The position numbers were made by a program, and so were the translations under genes. From an uncultured Pseudomonadota bacterium (GTDB taxonomy: Bacteria > SAR324 > NAC60-12), in assembly GCA_913056375.1 (NCBI GenBank), contig CAJXNF010000016.1, positions 1-18,795 of the forward strand: DNA of 18,795 bases, in the 5' to 3' direction. The notes beneath the pieces were generated by a model. It did not search any database. It saw only the letters and a list, made by a program, of their open reading frames with translations, and had not been told where the DNA came from. Within the stretch, counting starts at the first letter, position 1, and each line of letters begins with the position of its first letter. This document shows positions 7,530 to 15,099 of this stretch, in pieces.

Positions 7530-8534
7530 ATGCCCCAAAAACCACTAGACGTATACGGTATCGGCAATCCATTGATGGACCTGCTGGTACACATTCCAGC
7601 GAGTTTCCTTGAGAAGCAGGAACTGGAAGCCAATCGTATGTACCTAGTTCACCAGGAACGCCAACAAGAGTTGATTGAGGAGTTGCAGTCCGGTCAACAC
7701 GAAGTGATCTCTGCCCCAGGGGGATCAGCAGCCAACACGATGAGTGGGCTTGCACTGATTGGTAGTAACGTGGCGTATACTGGTAAGCTGGGCCAAGACG
7801 AGCTGGGGCAACTGTACGAACAGTTGTTGGCAAATGAAGGAGTCACTACTCGCTTTGGCTTTGGGGAGGGTAGTAGTGGGAGTAGTCTGATCCTGGTTGG
7901 AGAAGACGGTTCTCGCACCATGAATACCTTCTTGGGGATGTGCCAGGAACTACACCCGAGCGATATTGATGCTGAGTTGATGCAGCAGGCCCGCTACCTG
8001 TACATCGAAGGGTACCTCTGGGACACAGAAATTCAGCAGGATGCCGTCAGTCAAGCGATTGGCCTTGCCAAGAAACACGGTACAAAGGTCGCTCTCAGTC
8101 TCTCAGACCCATTCTGTGCTCAGCGTCACCAAGAAGCGTTTCACCGGCTGGTTCGTGAAGATGTCGATCTCCTCTTCTGCAACCAGGAAGAGGCTTTTGC
8201 ACTACTCAACACCGAGATCTCACAGGAAGCTCTCGAATACCTGGCAGCCCAAGTGGAGACTGTTGCTTTTACGATGGGAGCCCGTGGGGCTTTGGTATGC
8301 GAACAACATGAGATGTTCTATATTGATCCTCGGCGAGTGAATGTCGTTGACACGACGGGAGCAGGTGACGCTTTTGCAGCAGGATTTCTATACGGCCTGA
8401 CTCACGAAAAGAGCATTTTTGAAAGTGGTGTTCTCGCCACTGCTATGGCAGCTGAAGTGATCCAGCATATGGGTCCTCGGCTGGACAGAGCCATCAAGGA
8501 GAAAATGCAGAGCTTTTTCGGCTCTCACAACTGA
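7530..8534 (+). CDS. PfkB-family carbohydrate kinase, adenosine-kinase-like
   Basis: 334 residues of the ribokinase/PfkB fold. The N-terminal sheet begins DVYGIGNPLMDLLVHIP, the style of adenosine kinases. The substrate-binding GGSAANT is at residues 64-70, and a lid region follows. The ATP and catalytic signature DTTGAGDAFAAGF begins at residue 274, with catalytic base Asp280. Adenosine kinases phosphorylate adenosine to AMP with ATP, in purine salvage. Other PfkB kinases (ribokinase, nucleoside kinases) share these motifs, so the substrate is an inference. The gene lies 14 bp after clpX without a Shine-Dalgarno site and probably belongs to the same transcript. Confidence 0.8.
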   Translation: MPQKPLDVYGIGNPLMDLLVHIPASFLEKQELEANRMYLVHQERQQELIEELQSGQHEVISAPGGSAANTMSGLALIGSNVAYTGKLGQDELGQLYEQLLANEGVTTRFGFGEGSSGSSLILVGEDGSRTMNTFLGMCQELHPSDIDAELMQQARYLYIEGYLWDTEIQQDAVSQAIGLAKKHGTKVALSLSDPFCAQRHQEAFHRLVREDVDLLFCNQEEAFALLNTEISQEALEYLAAQVETVAFTMGARGALVCEQHEMFYIDPRRVNVVDTTGAGDAFAAGFLYGLTHEKSIFESGVLATAMAAEVIQHMGPRLDRAIKEKMQSFFGSHN

Positions 8535-8559
8535 TCCCACCTTCATCTTCTCTACATCC

Positions 8560-9750
8560 ATGACGCTTCCCGAATTGCTGGCTCCTGCTGGGAGCTTAGA
8601 ACGCCTGAAGGTCGCTGTTCTTTACGGAGCTAACGCTGTCTATCTCTCCGGACATCGTTTCGGGCTACGCAGTGGTGCGGATAATTTCACTGATGCTGAA
8701 ATCGTTGAGGGGTTACAGTTCGCTCATCAGCATGATGCCAAGGTCTTTGTCGTCCTCAATGCATTCCCCCATGACCAAGATCTCAAAGAGATGCCAGACT
8801 ATGTGATCTGGCTGGAGCAGCAAGGTGTCAATGCTGTTATTGTTTCAGACTTGGGAACTTGTACGCTGATTCATCAGTACACCAACCTGCCGATCCATCT
8901 CTCCACCCAAGCGTCCTGCCTGAATTCTTGGGCCGCTCAAGCTTGGAAAAACTTGGGAGTTCAGCGTCTCATTCTGGGAAGAGAGGTATCTGTTCAGGAA
9001 GCTGGATGGATTCGGCGCAAGGTAGGGATTGCTGTGGAGTTGTTCATTCATGGTTCGATGTGCATGGCCTACTCCGGCAACTGTGTCATCTCAAACTACA
9101 CCGCTGGCAGAGACAGCAACCGTGGCGGCTGCGTTCAAAGTTGTCGATTTCATTATGATGTTCAAGAAACCAATAAAGAAGAAGCCTTCAAAGCGTCCTT
9201 TATGAGCTCCAAGGATCTACGGGGTCTGGAGCAGTTGCCCCAATTTCTCGAACATGGAATTGACAGCCTAAAGATTGAAGGTCGAATGAAAAGCAACCTC
9301 TACGTTGCCACGACGACTCGTGTTTATGCACAAGGTTTAAAAGTTTGTGCAACCGAACCACCTCCACTTTGGCAAAGTCGTCTGCAGGAGCTAACCCAGG
9401 AATTGGAACGAATTCCACATCGGGGTTACACCGAGGCTTCTTTGAACACACCTGCGGGGCAAGACAGTATTTATCAGGGTCATCGCAACGGAGAGCAACG
9501 TTATGAGATTGCCGGAACAGTACTAGACACCTCTGAAAAGTTTCTTACACTATTGGTTCAAAACCCCTTCACTGCCGGAGAATCCCTCGAATTTCTAACT
9601 TTCGCAGGGGACACTATTTTACTGAATACCTCTGGACTTTTGGACATCCAACAACGACCGCTGCATCGTGCCAAGCCCAATAGCCTTGTCTTGCTCCCCA
9701 GTATTCCTCAGATCAAACCGTTGAACTTGGCTCGTCGACAAGCTGCCTAG
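8560..9750 (+). CDS. U32 family protein (peptidase U32 / tRNA 5-hydroxyuridine synthesis TrhP-like)
   Basis: 396 residues with an N-terminal TIM-barrel-like start, LPELLAPAGSLERLKVAV. The U32 signature runs from ELFIHGSMCMAYSGNC into the RGGCVQSCR block, with four cysteines at 168, 175, 191 and 195 that probably bind an iron-sulphur cluster. It is followed by SSKDL and SLKIEGRMKS. The last 90 or so residues form a small beta-rich domain (YEIAGTVLDTSEKFLTLLVQ). Characterised relatives of this size (TrhP/YegQ type) hydroxylate uridine 34 of tRNAs; older annotations call the family collagenase-like peptidases. The tRNA role is more likely here but rests on family knowledge. Its stop is 2 bp from the stop of the opposing acylphosphatase gene. 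Confidence 0.85.
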   Translation: MTLPELLAPAGSLERLKVAVLYGANAVYLSGHRFGLRSGADNFTDAEIVEGLQFAHQHDAKVFVVLNAFPHDQDLKEMPDYVIWLEQQGVNAVIVSDLGTCTLIHQYTNLPIHLSTQASCLNSWAAQAWKNLGVQRLILGREVSVQEAGWIRRKVGIAVELFIHGSMCMAYSGNCVISNYTAGRDSNRGGCVQSCRFHYDVQETNKEEAFKASFMSSKDLRGLEQLPQFLEHGIDSLKIEGRMKSNLYVATTTRVYAQGLKVCATEPPPLWQSRLQELTQELERIPHRGYTEASLNTPAGQDSIYQGHRNGEQRYEIAGTVLDTSEKFLTLLVQNPFTAGESLEFLTFAGDTILLNTSGLLDIQQRPLHRAKPNSLVLLPSIPQIKPLNLARRQAA

Positions 9751-9752
9751 AG

Positions 9753-10025
9753 TCAACGTCGAATTTCAAAATCTAAAAACTTCTCGCCCACCGCTTCTCT
9801 CTGTACATCTACAGAGGCAACTTTTGAATAGGTGGGTCCCAGTTTACACTGCTCCACAAGTTGATCCAACAGTGCCTCCTCACCTTGAGCGACAACCTCG
9901 ACACTTCCATCGGGGCAATTCCAAACAGCCCCTGCTAGTTCTAATCTAGTTGCCTCCTGACGTACAAAGTAGCGAAAACCAACTCCTTGTACGACTCCTG
10001 TAATTTTCAATTTGTACTGCAACAT
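9753..10025 (-). CDS. acyP: Acylphosphatase
   Basis: 90 residues, the standard size of this small alpha/beta sandwich enzyme, which hydrolyses acyl phosphates such as carbamoyl or acetyl phosphate. The signature ITGVVQGVGFRYFV carries the catalytic Arg18. The second signature, WNCPDGSVEVVAQG, carries the catalytic Asn36. Both catalytic residues are kept. The protein has no signal peptide and is cytoplasmic. It lies 12 bp downstream of the thermonuclease-like gene on the same strand, so the two are probably co-transcribed, and it ends tail to tail with the U32 gene. Confidence 0.93.
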   Translation of the reverse strand: MLQYKLKITGVVQGVGFRYFVRQEATRLELAGAVWNCPDGSVEVVAQGEEALLDQLVEQCKLGPTYSKVASVDVQREAVGEKFLDFEIRR

Positions 10026-10037
10026 TCCTATTTCCCC

Positions 10038-10925
10038 CTACTGAGCACTGACTCCACGGAATAGCTGAACCTGCCATTTGTCCCGATATTTCTGGACAAA
10101 TCCTTCGACCAGGATCTGATCTCCAAATTGCCAACTTGGTAAGCGATCCTGATACTTTTGACGCACCACTACCTCCACACCATTTTCCAGTAGTAACAAC
10201 TCTATGTAAGAACCTTTGCTAACTCTTCGTTCCAAGCGACCTGCCAACTTGATAAAACGTTTATCATAGCGAGCAAGGTCTACGCTCTCTGCCTTTTGCA
10301 GCTTTGTAACATAACGACGATTTGTCTTTGAATAGACTGTTCTTCCTTCATTAGCCAAGCGTTTTAAATAACGCCGACGTGAAGCATACGTGCTCCAGAT
10401 GCCTCTCTTCTCTTCATAGGCTCGGGCCTCAGCATCCACATAGCTGTCAAAATTACTGGGCAACTGGTAGCGAGCATCAAAGAGGCTATGACCTAGACCG
10501 ATGAGTAGTAGATTCACATTGGCATCTTCAGCCTGCAATAGTCCTAAAGTCCGTTGATAGCGATCTCTTGGAAATCGAGGAGACACCCAGAGTTGCAAGG
10601 GCCCATTTTGCAACCGATCCTGGAGGAAATCCCTTGCCGGCAAACCAAATTCTAGATCCTGACCCTTATGGGACTGATTCAGCTCTGGAGTATCGACAAA
10701 CAGTAACCGGATTTTTTCTTCGGACTCCGTGTAGTTGTTCCGATTCCAATCAGCGTAAAAGGTATCTCCATCAACTACCTTGACCATCGAAGGTGCAATG
10801 GACTTTGCCTCCCAGCCAGAATTGCGCAAGTCCGTCCAAGACTCAGCAACCAAAAGTCTGGGACTGAGTAGGCATAACAGACAGGCCCAAATCAAACATA
10901 TTTTTTGCAAGGGAGCACCTCCCAT
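10038..10925 (-). CDS. Secreted thermonuclease-like (SNase-fold) protein with a C-terminal OB-like extension
   Basis: 295 residues. A signal peptide covers about residues 1-27 (KICLIWACLLCLLSPRLLVA), so the protein is exported. The staphylococcal-nuclease domain is at about 45-175: KVVDGDTFYADW, then IRLLFVDTPELN and DRYQRTLGLLQ. The residues matching S. aureus R35, D40, E43 and R87 appear as R73, D78, E81 and R125, so the active site looks intact; EEKRGIWS closes the domain. After a Lys/Arg-rich linker, residues 220-295 (KLAGRLERRVSKGSYIELLL, QILVEGFVQKYRDKWQVQLF) resemble a beta-barrel nucleic-acid-binding OB fold. It likely cuts extracellular or periplasmic DNA or RNA. The extension is described from sequence pattern only. 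Confidence 0.8.
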   Translation of the reverse strand: MGGAPLQKICLIWACLLCLLSPRLLVAESWTDLRNSGWEAKSIAPSMVKVVDGDTFYADWNRNNYTESEEKIRLLFVDTPELNQSHKGQDLEFGLPARDFLQDRLQNGPLQLWVSPRFPRDRYQRTLGLLQAEDANVNLLLIGLGHSLFDARYQLPSNFDSYVDAEARAYEEKRGIWSTYASRRRYLKRLANEGRTVYSKTNRRYVTKLQKAESVDLARYDKRFIKLAGRLERRVSKGSYIELLLLENGVEVVVRQKYQDRLPSWQFGDQILVEGFVQKYRDKWQVQLFRGVSAQ

Positions 10926-11234
10926 AAATGCTGTGATTTTCTATAATTTCCAAAAGATTTGTAAAACTGATTTTATCTGATAACACAGTTCCATATAATT
11001 GAAAAATCCTCAGGCAGATCATGCACCAAAGAGCTCAACTAACTATGGATTCTTATGATCAGAATATGTTTCATTTCAGGAAATCCTTGAGGAAAAACAT
11101 GCTTTGGAAGCGGACAAAATACCTTGCAGTCTAGAGGTTTGGCTGTTAGCTTGAATCCAATTTTTTCTTCATCTGAACCAACCACACTGCTTCATTTGAC
11201 ACACCCTCCGTCAATCTTCATTCATAGGCTTCTC
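10926..11234. promoter_or_regulatory. Divergent intergenic region with a short palindrome
   Basis: This 309-bp AT-rich region separates the minus-strand nuclease gene from the plus-strand isomerase gene and should carry promoters for both. A perfect odd palindrome, TTATC-T-GATAA, occupies 10973-10983. It is nested within a looser pair AACTG (10965-10969) and CAGTT (10986-10990), so it could be an operator near the nuclease promoter. I could not assign a confident -35/-10 pair in either direction. No ORF here looks real. Confidence 0.4.
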
Positions 11235-12602
11235 ATGCGATCCATTTCGCGACTGCGCCGATCGATCGGTCGCTCGTTCCTACTTTTGCTTGCTGTCTCC
11301 ATGGCTCCTTCCTTTACTCTTGGTGCCGAAGGTCTCTCCGACGGTCTATATGCCGATCTGGAAACCAATCGAGGTCGAATTCTACTGAAGCTCTTTTACA
11401 AGCGAGTACCGAGAACAGTAGCAAATTTTGTGGGTCTTGCTGACGGAACACAAGCTTGGAAGGATCCAATTTCTGGAGACTCACGTAAGAGTAAGTTCTA
11501 TGATGGGTTGACCTTTCACCGGGTCATTGCTGACTTCATGATTCAAGGTGGGGATCCATTGGGCACTGGTAGTGGTGGTCCCGGGTATCGCTTTGCCGAT
11601 GAATTCCATCCAGAATTGCGACACAGCAAGCCTGGTATTCTCTCGATGGCCAATGCCGGACCGGATACCAACGGAAGCCAATTCTTCATCACCCACAAAG
11701 AAACTCCCTGGCTCGATGACAAGCACTCCGTTTTTGGCGAAGTTGTTGAGGGCATGGATGTAGTCAACGCGATTGAGAAGGGCGACCGAATCGAACAACT
11801 GCGAATCGTGAGGCAGGGGTCGGATGCAGAAGCCTTCGATGAAATGGCGGTCATCTCCAAAGCTGATGCTGCAAGACAAGCTTTGTCAGAGCAAAACCGA
11901 AAAGATCTCCCTGAAGCTAGTTCAGAACTTGATCCCTCTCGTGTGCCACAACCCGACCAACCCGTCGCTTCCAAAGTTGCTCTAGAGATGCTTGTGATTG
12001 GTTACCAGGGGGCTCGTATTCCAAAGCAGGATCTCTACTACGACCGAGAAGGAGCCGCTGAAGTGAGTGCAAAGCTAGCTGACCTCGCTCGTCGCAAGGG
12101 AGCGGATTTCAGTGAATTGGTTGACCGCTTTACGGATCTGCCAGAGCAAACCCGCATTCCAATGATTGATCAGGCCAATCCACAGCTACCACCATTCCTC
12201 AAACCGGCTTTCTCACTATTGGAGGGTCAGGTCAGTGATCCAGTCGAAACCCCACTGGGTTTCTTGATCTTCAAACGTGTATCGTTGGAATTGATTACAG
12301 CGAGTCATGTACTGATTTCCTATCAGGGAGCACTACGCTCTGAACAAAGTCGCAGCAAGGATGAGGCAATGCAACTTGCCCAGCAGCTGCTGGCTGAGAT
12401 TCAAGATGGCCGTGATTTTGCGGAAGTTGCCAAGGAGCATTCAAATGGGCCGTCTGCTCCACAAGGCGGGATGTTGGGAGAGTTCCCCCGAGGAATGATG
12501 GTACCTGAATTTGACCAAGCAGCCTTTGCCTTGGAACCCAACACGGTCAGTGAAGTAGTTGAGACTGCATTTGGTTTCCACATCATCAAACGCATTCAAT
12601 AA
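11235..12602 (+). CDS. Periplasmic peptidyl-prolyl isomerase: cyclophilin plus two parvulin-like domains
   Basis: 455 residues from the ATG at 11235, which is preceded by AGG at 11226-11228. This start opens a signal peptide (basic RLRRSIGR, then FLLLLAVSMAPSFTLGA). A TTG start at 11124 would add 37 atypical residues before it. Residues 38-196 are a cyclophilin domain: FHRVIADFMIQGGDP with the active Arg96, TNGSQFFIT, W159 and H164. Residues 246-349 form a degenerate parvulin-like unit (LEMLVIGYQGARIPKQDLYY, TPLGFLIFKRV). Residues 355-455 are a standard parvulin/rotamase domain (ITASHVLISYQGA, GGMLGEFPRGMMVPEFDQAA, TAFGFHIIKRI). It probably assists folding of exported proteins. Joining two isomerase classes in one chain is uncommon. 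Start of a plus-strand run that includes cinA-like and gpmI. Confidence 0.88.
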   Translation: MRSISRLRRSIGRSFLLLLAVSMAPSFTLGAEGLSDGLYADLETNRGRILLKLFYKRVPRTVANFVGLADGTQAWKDPISGDSRKSKFYDGLTFHRVIADFMIQGGDPLGTGSGGPGYRFADEFHPELRHSKPGILSMANAGPDTNGSQFFITHKETPWLDDKHSVFGEVVEGMDVVNAIEKGDRIEQLRIVRQGSDAEAFDEMAVISKADAARQALSEQNRKDLPEASSELDPSRVPQPDQPVASKVALEMLVIGYQGARIPKQDLYYDREGAAEVSAKLADLARRKGADFSELVDRFTDLPEQTRIPMIDQANPQLPPFLKPAFSLLEGQVSDPVETPLGFLIFKRVSLELITASHVLISYQGALRSEQSRSKDEAMQLAQQLLAEIQDGRDFAEVAKEHSNGPSAPQGGMLGEFPRGMMVPEFDQAAFALEPNTVSEVVETAFGFHIIKRIQ

Positions 12603-12608
12603 CATTGC

Positions 12609-13358
12609 ATGCCGGAGCAAGTCGCCACCGCTGCCATTGTGATCATTGGCAACGAGATACTTTCGGGCAAAGTGAAGGATGAGAATTCCCACTATCTCTG
12701 TCGCGAATTGCGTGATCTTGGAGTGGAGGTTCGTTCTATCGTGACCATCCCCGATGATACCGAAACGATCGGTACTGTTGTCCGGCAGGCTTCTGAAAAG
12801 TACACTTGGGTTTTTACCAGCGGAGGCATTGGTCCCACGCATGATGATCTGACGGTTCCTTCGATTGCGGCGGGTTTTCAAACTCCACTGGTACGTTCGG
12901 AAAAGCTAGCAAAGCTGATCAGTGGCTACTACGGGAAAGAAGTGAATGAAGCTCATTTGAGAATGGCCATGATTCCAGAGGGCTCAGAGCTTCTATTTGA
13001 CGAGAGCAAGCGGGTCTCTCAAATACTCTTCCATAACATTTTGATCTTTCCAGGAATTCCCAGACTGCTTCAGCGAAGATTCCAAACCTTTCGGGAACGC
13101 TTCCGTAGCAATCCAATCTATTTACACCAAATTTTCCTGAATTGTGATGAAGGACAGATTGCACATCTACTGGATCAAACTCTCGTTACCTACCCAGAAC
13201 TGCAACTAGGATCCTACCCAAGAACCAAGGACGAAGAGGAACACGAGGTGAAGCTTACCTTAGAATCGCGAGAAGTCGCCTACTTGCAGGAAGCAGCCAA
13301 TTACCTGCTTGAACAAATCCCTCCCCAGTTTATTTTGCGTAACGAATCCCCAACCTAA
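12609..13358 (+). CDS. CinA N-terminal/MoaB-like molybdopterin-binding domain protein
   Basis: 249 residues. The start AAIVIIGNEILSGKVKDENS and the central FTSGGIGPTHDDLT (residues 69-82) are the hallmarks of the MoCF-biosynthesis/CinA N-terminal (COG1058) domain. The C-terminal CinA amidase (pyridine nucleotide deamidase) domain is absent. Standalone proteins of this size also match the predicted nucleotide-binding half of eukaryotic FAD synthetases. Possible roles are hydrolysis of ADP-ribose or related nucleotides; the exact substrate is unknown. The gene lies 6 bp after the isomerase gene and 9 bp before gpmI, so it is in the same transcript. Confidence 0.8.
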   Translation: MPEQVATAAIVIIGNEILSGKVKDENSHYLCRELRDLGVEVRSIVTIPDDTETIGTVVRQASEKYTWVFTSGGIGPTHDDLTVPSIAAGFQTPLVRSEKLAKLISGYYGKEVNEAHLRMAMIPEGSELLFDESKRVSQILFHNILIFPGIPRLLQRRFQTFRERFRSNPIYLHQIFLNCDEGQIAHLLDQTLVTYPELQLGSYPRTKDEEEHEVKLTLESREVAYLQEAANYLLEQIPPQFILRNESPT

Positions 13359-13367
13359 GACCTGCTG

Positions 13368-15005
13368 ATGAATCCTCTACAACTAGCGGATCAGTTTCGA
13401 GATCGTGGCCCCTTGTTACACCTTGTGCTAGATGGCTGGGGAGTAGGCCCTCCCGACGACACCAATGCGCTCCACAAAGCTTCTCTGCCAATCTTTAAAC
13501 GAATCACAGAGCAGTATCCTTACACCCAACTGTGGACGCATGGTTCCTACGTTGGCTTGCCAGGAGATAAAGATCTTGGTGGTTCTGAGGTTGGCCACAT
13601 GACTTTGGGCGCTGGAATCGTCATGGAGCAAGGTCCCTCTTTGATCAAACGTATGATCGACAGTGGGGAGTTCTTTGAAAGTCCAGTACTGCAGAAGCTG
13701 ACCAACAATTGTCTTCAGAACGATACTCCTCTCCATCTCCTTGGCTTACTCTCTGATGGTAATGTTCACAGCCACATTGATCATTCCATTGCCTTGATTA
13801 AGCATGCCTTCAAGCACGGTCTGCGTCGTTGTTATGTGCATGCTTTGCTGGATGGCAGAGATGTTTCGATTCAATCGGCACTGGACTACACCGAGCAGTT
13901 GGAGTCTCTCTTCCATCAACTCAAAAGCCAGCGTCCAGAAATCGATTATGCTTTTGCCAGTGCAGGTGGACGCGAAAAAATCACGATGGATCGGGATCAG
14001 AACTGGTCTAAAATTGAACTTGGTTGGAATCTGCATGTTCACGGGAAGGGAGAGCACCAATTTACATCAGTTCGTGAAGGAATTGAATATTTTCGCCAGC
14101 AGTCTCCCGACATCATTGACCAAGATCTACCAGGATTTTCAATCGTGCGAGACGGAAAGCCTGTTGGGCCAATCCAAGATCACCACAGCCTCATTTTCAC
14201 CAACTTTCGGGCAGATCGAGCGATTGAGTTCACCCATGCGATTTTGGACGATTCCTTCCCACATTTTGATCGAGGATTACGACCCCAGATCTACTATGCT
14301 GGGATGATGACCTATGATCAGGACCTCTATCTTCCACCAGACTACCTTGTTGGAACACCCAAAGTTGAAAATCCTTTCGGCAAGCGCATTCTAGAAAAAG
14401 GGTTACGACAATTCCGGCTGACAGAAACCCAAAAATTTGCTCACGTGACTTTCTTCTTCAATGGAGGCTACCGAGAACCCCTTGATCCAAAAAAGGAAAT
14501 CTATCACCTGATTAACTCGGACAAGGTTGATTCCTTTGCGAATGCTCCTGCCATGAAAGCCAGGGAAATCACAGACCAAGCAATCCAGTTTCTACGTTCG
14601 GGAGAGTTTGATTACGGACTAATCAATTATGCAAATGCCGACATGGTGGGGCATTGTGGAAAAATAGAAGCCGCAATCAAGGCGGTAGAGGAAGTGGACC
14701 GGCAACTTGGCAGATTATTACCGGTAATCGATGAAGTGAATGGTATCCTTGTGATCACAGCAGACCATGGAAATGCAGATGAAATGCTGGTCAAGAATAA
14801 GCAAGGTAGCTGGGAAAGCAGTACAAAGCATTCGCTGAATCCAGTGCCTTTTGTGATTTATGATCCGAAATACAAGCAACAGTATCAACTTCAAGCACAT
14901 GGCCCCGGGATCAACCTGAACCTGAGTCATGTAGCAGCAACTCTGTTTATGCTCATGGGAGAAACGCCTCCGAATGACATTAATGATTCCTTGTTCAGAT
15001 TATGA
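13368..15005 (+). CDS. gpmI: 2,3-bisphosphoglycerate-independent phosphoglycerate mutase, long form
   Basis: 545 residues, about 30 longer than usual bacterial GpmI (about 510). It interconverts 3- and 2-phosphoglycerate in glycolysis through a phosphoserine. Visible motifs: VLDGWGVG with metal ligand Asp22; GGSEVGHMTLGAG with catalytic Ser73; LLDGRDV; TMDRDQNWSKIELGW; FTNFRADRAIEF; KFAHVTFFFNGG; NADMVGHCG; and TADHGNADEM with the metal-binding Asp-His. The TMDR...GW block, the DLPGF...VGPI block and HVTFF(F/W)NG resemble the plant and trypanosomatid long form more than the E. coli/Bacillus form. The ATG at 13368 has no strong Shine-Dalgarno site. It lies 9 bp behind the cinA-like gene. The function is secure; the eukaryote-like affinity is by eye. 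Confidence 0.94.
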   Translation: MNPLQLADQFRDRGPLLHLVLDGWGVGPPDDTNALHKASLPIFKRITEQYPYTQLWTHGSYVGLPGDKDLGGSEVGHMTLGAGIVMEQGPSLIKRMIDSGEFFESPVLQKLTNNCLQNDTPLHLLGLLSDGNVHSHIDHSIALIKHAFKHGLRRCYVHALLDGRDVSIQSALDYTEQLESLFHQLKSQRPEIDYAFASAGGREKITMDRDQNWSKIELGWNLHVHGKGEHQFTSVREGIEYFRQQSPDIIDQDLPGFSIVRDGKPVGPIQDHHSLIFTNFRADRAIEFTHAILDDSFPHFDRGLRPQIYYAGMMTYDQDLYLPPDYLVGTPKVENPFGKRILEKGLRQFRLTETQKFAHVTFFFNGGYREPLDPKKEIYHLINSDKVDSFANAPAMKAREITDQAIQFLRSGEFDYGLINYANADMVGHCGKIEAAIKAVEEVDRQLGRLLPVIDEVNGILVITADHGNADEMLVKNKQGSWESSTKHSLNPVPFVIYDPKYKQQYQLQAHGPGINLNLSHVAATLFMLMGETPPNDINDSLFRL

Positions 15006-15099
15006 CCTTGCTCAGGAACGTTGTCTGTAATGATTGCCAGATCACTCTTGGCTATCTTGTAGCATTAAAAACCCTAAATTCTGCCCCAACCTAACGCAA
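15006..15099. other. gpmI-ugd intergenic gap
   Basis: 94 bp with no Shine-Dalgarno site before the ugd ATG. An in-frame TTG at 15034 could extend ugd, but the added residues (MPDHSWLSCSIKN...) look unlike the family, whose N-terminus starts directly at the Rossmann strand. No confident promoter or terminator was found. Confidence 0.3.

Noticed and set aside
11040..11110. Near-repeats of AAATCCT/CCT(T)GAGG as a possible hairpin
   Set aside because: The arms are distant and imperfect; no convincing fold or terminator tail.
11124..11234. TTG start extending the prolyl isomerase by 37 residues
   Set aside because: The extension would bury the signal peptide; the ATG at 11235 opens a standard one.
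12441..12881. Minus-strand open frame of 146 codons over the isomerase and cinA-like genes
   Set aside because: It spans two well-supported plus-strand genes and carries no recognisable motif.
15034..15099. TTG start extending ugd by 22 residues
   Set aside because: The added residues have no family counterpart and the Rossmann strand begins right after the ATG at 15100.
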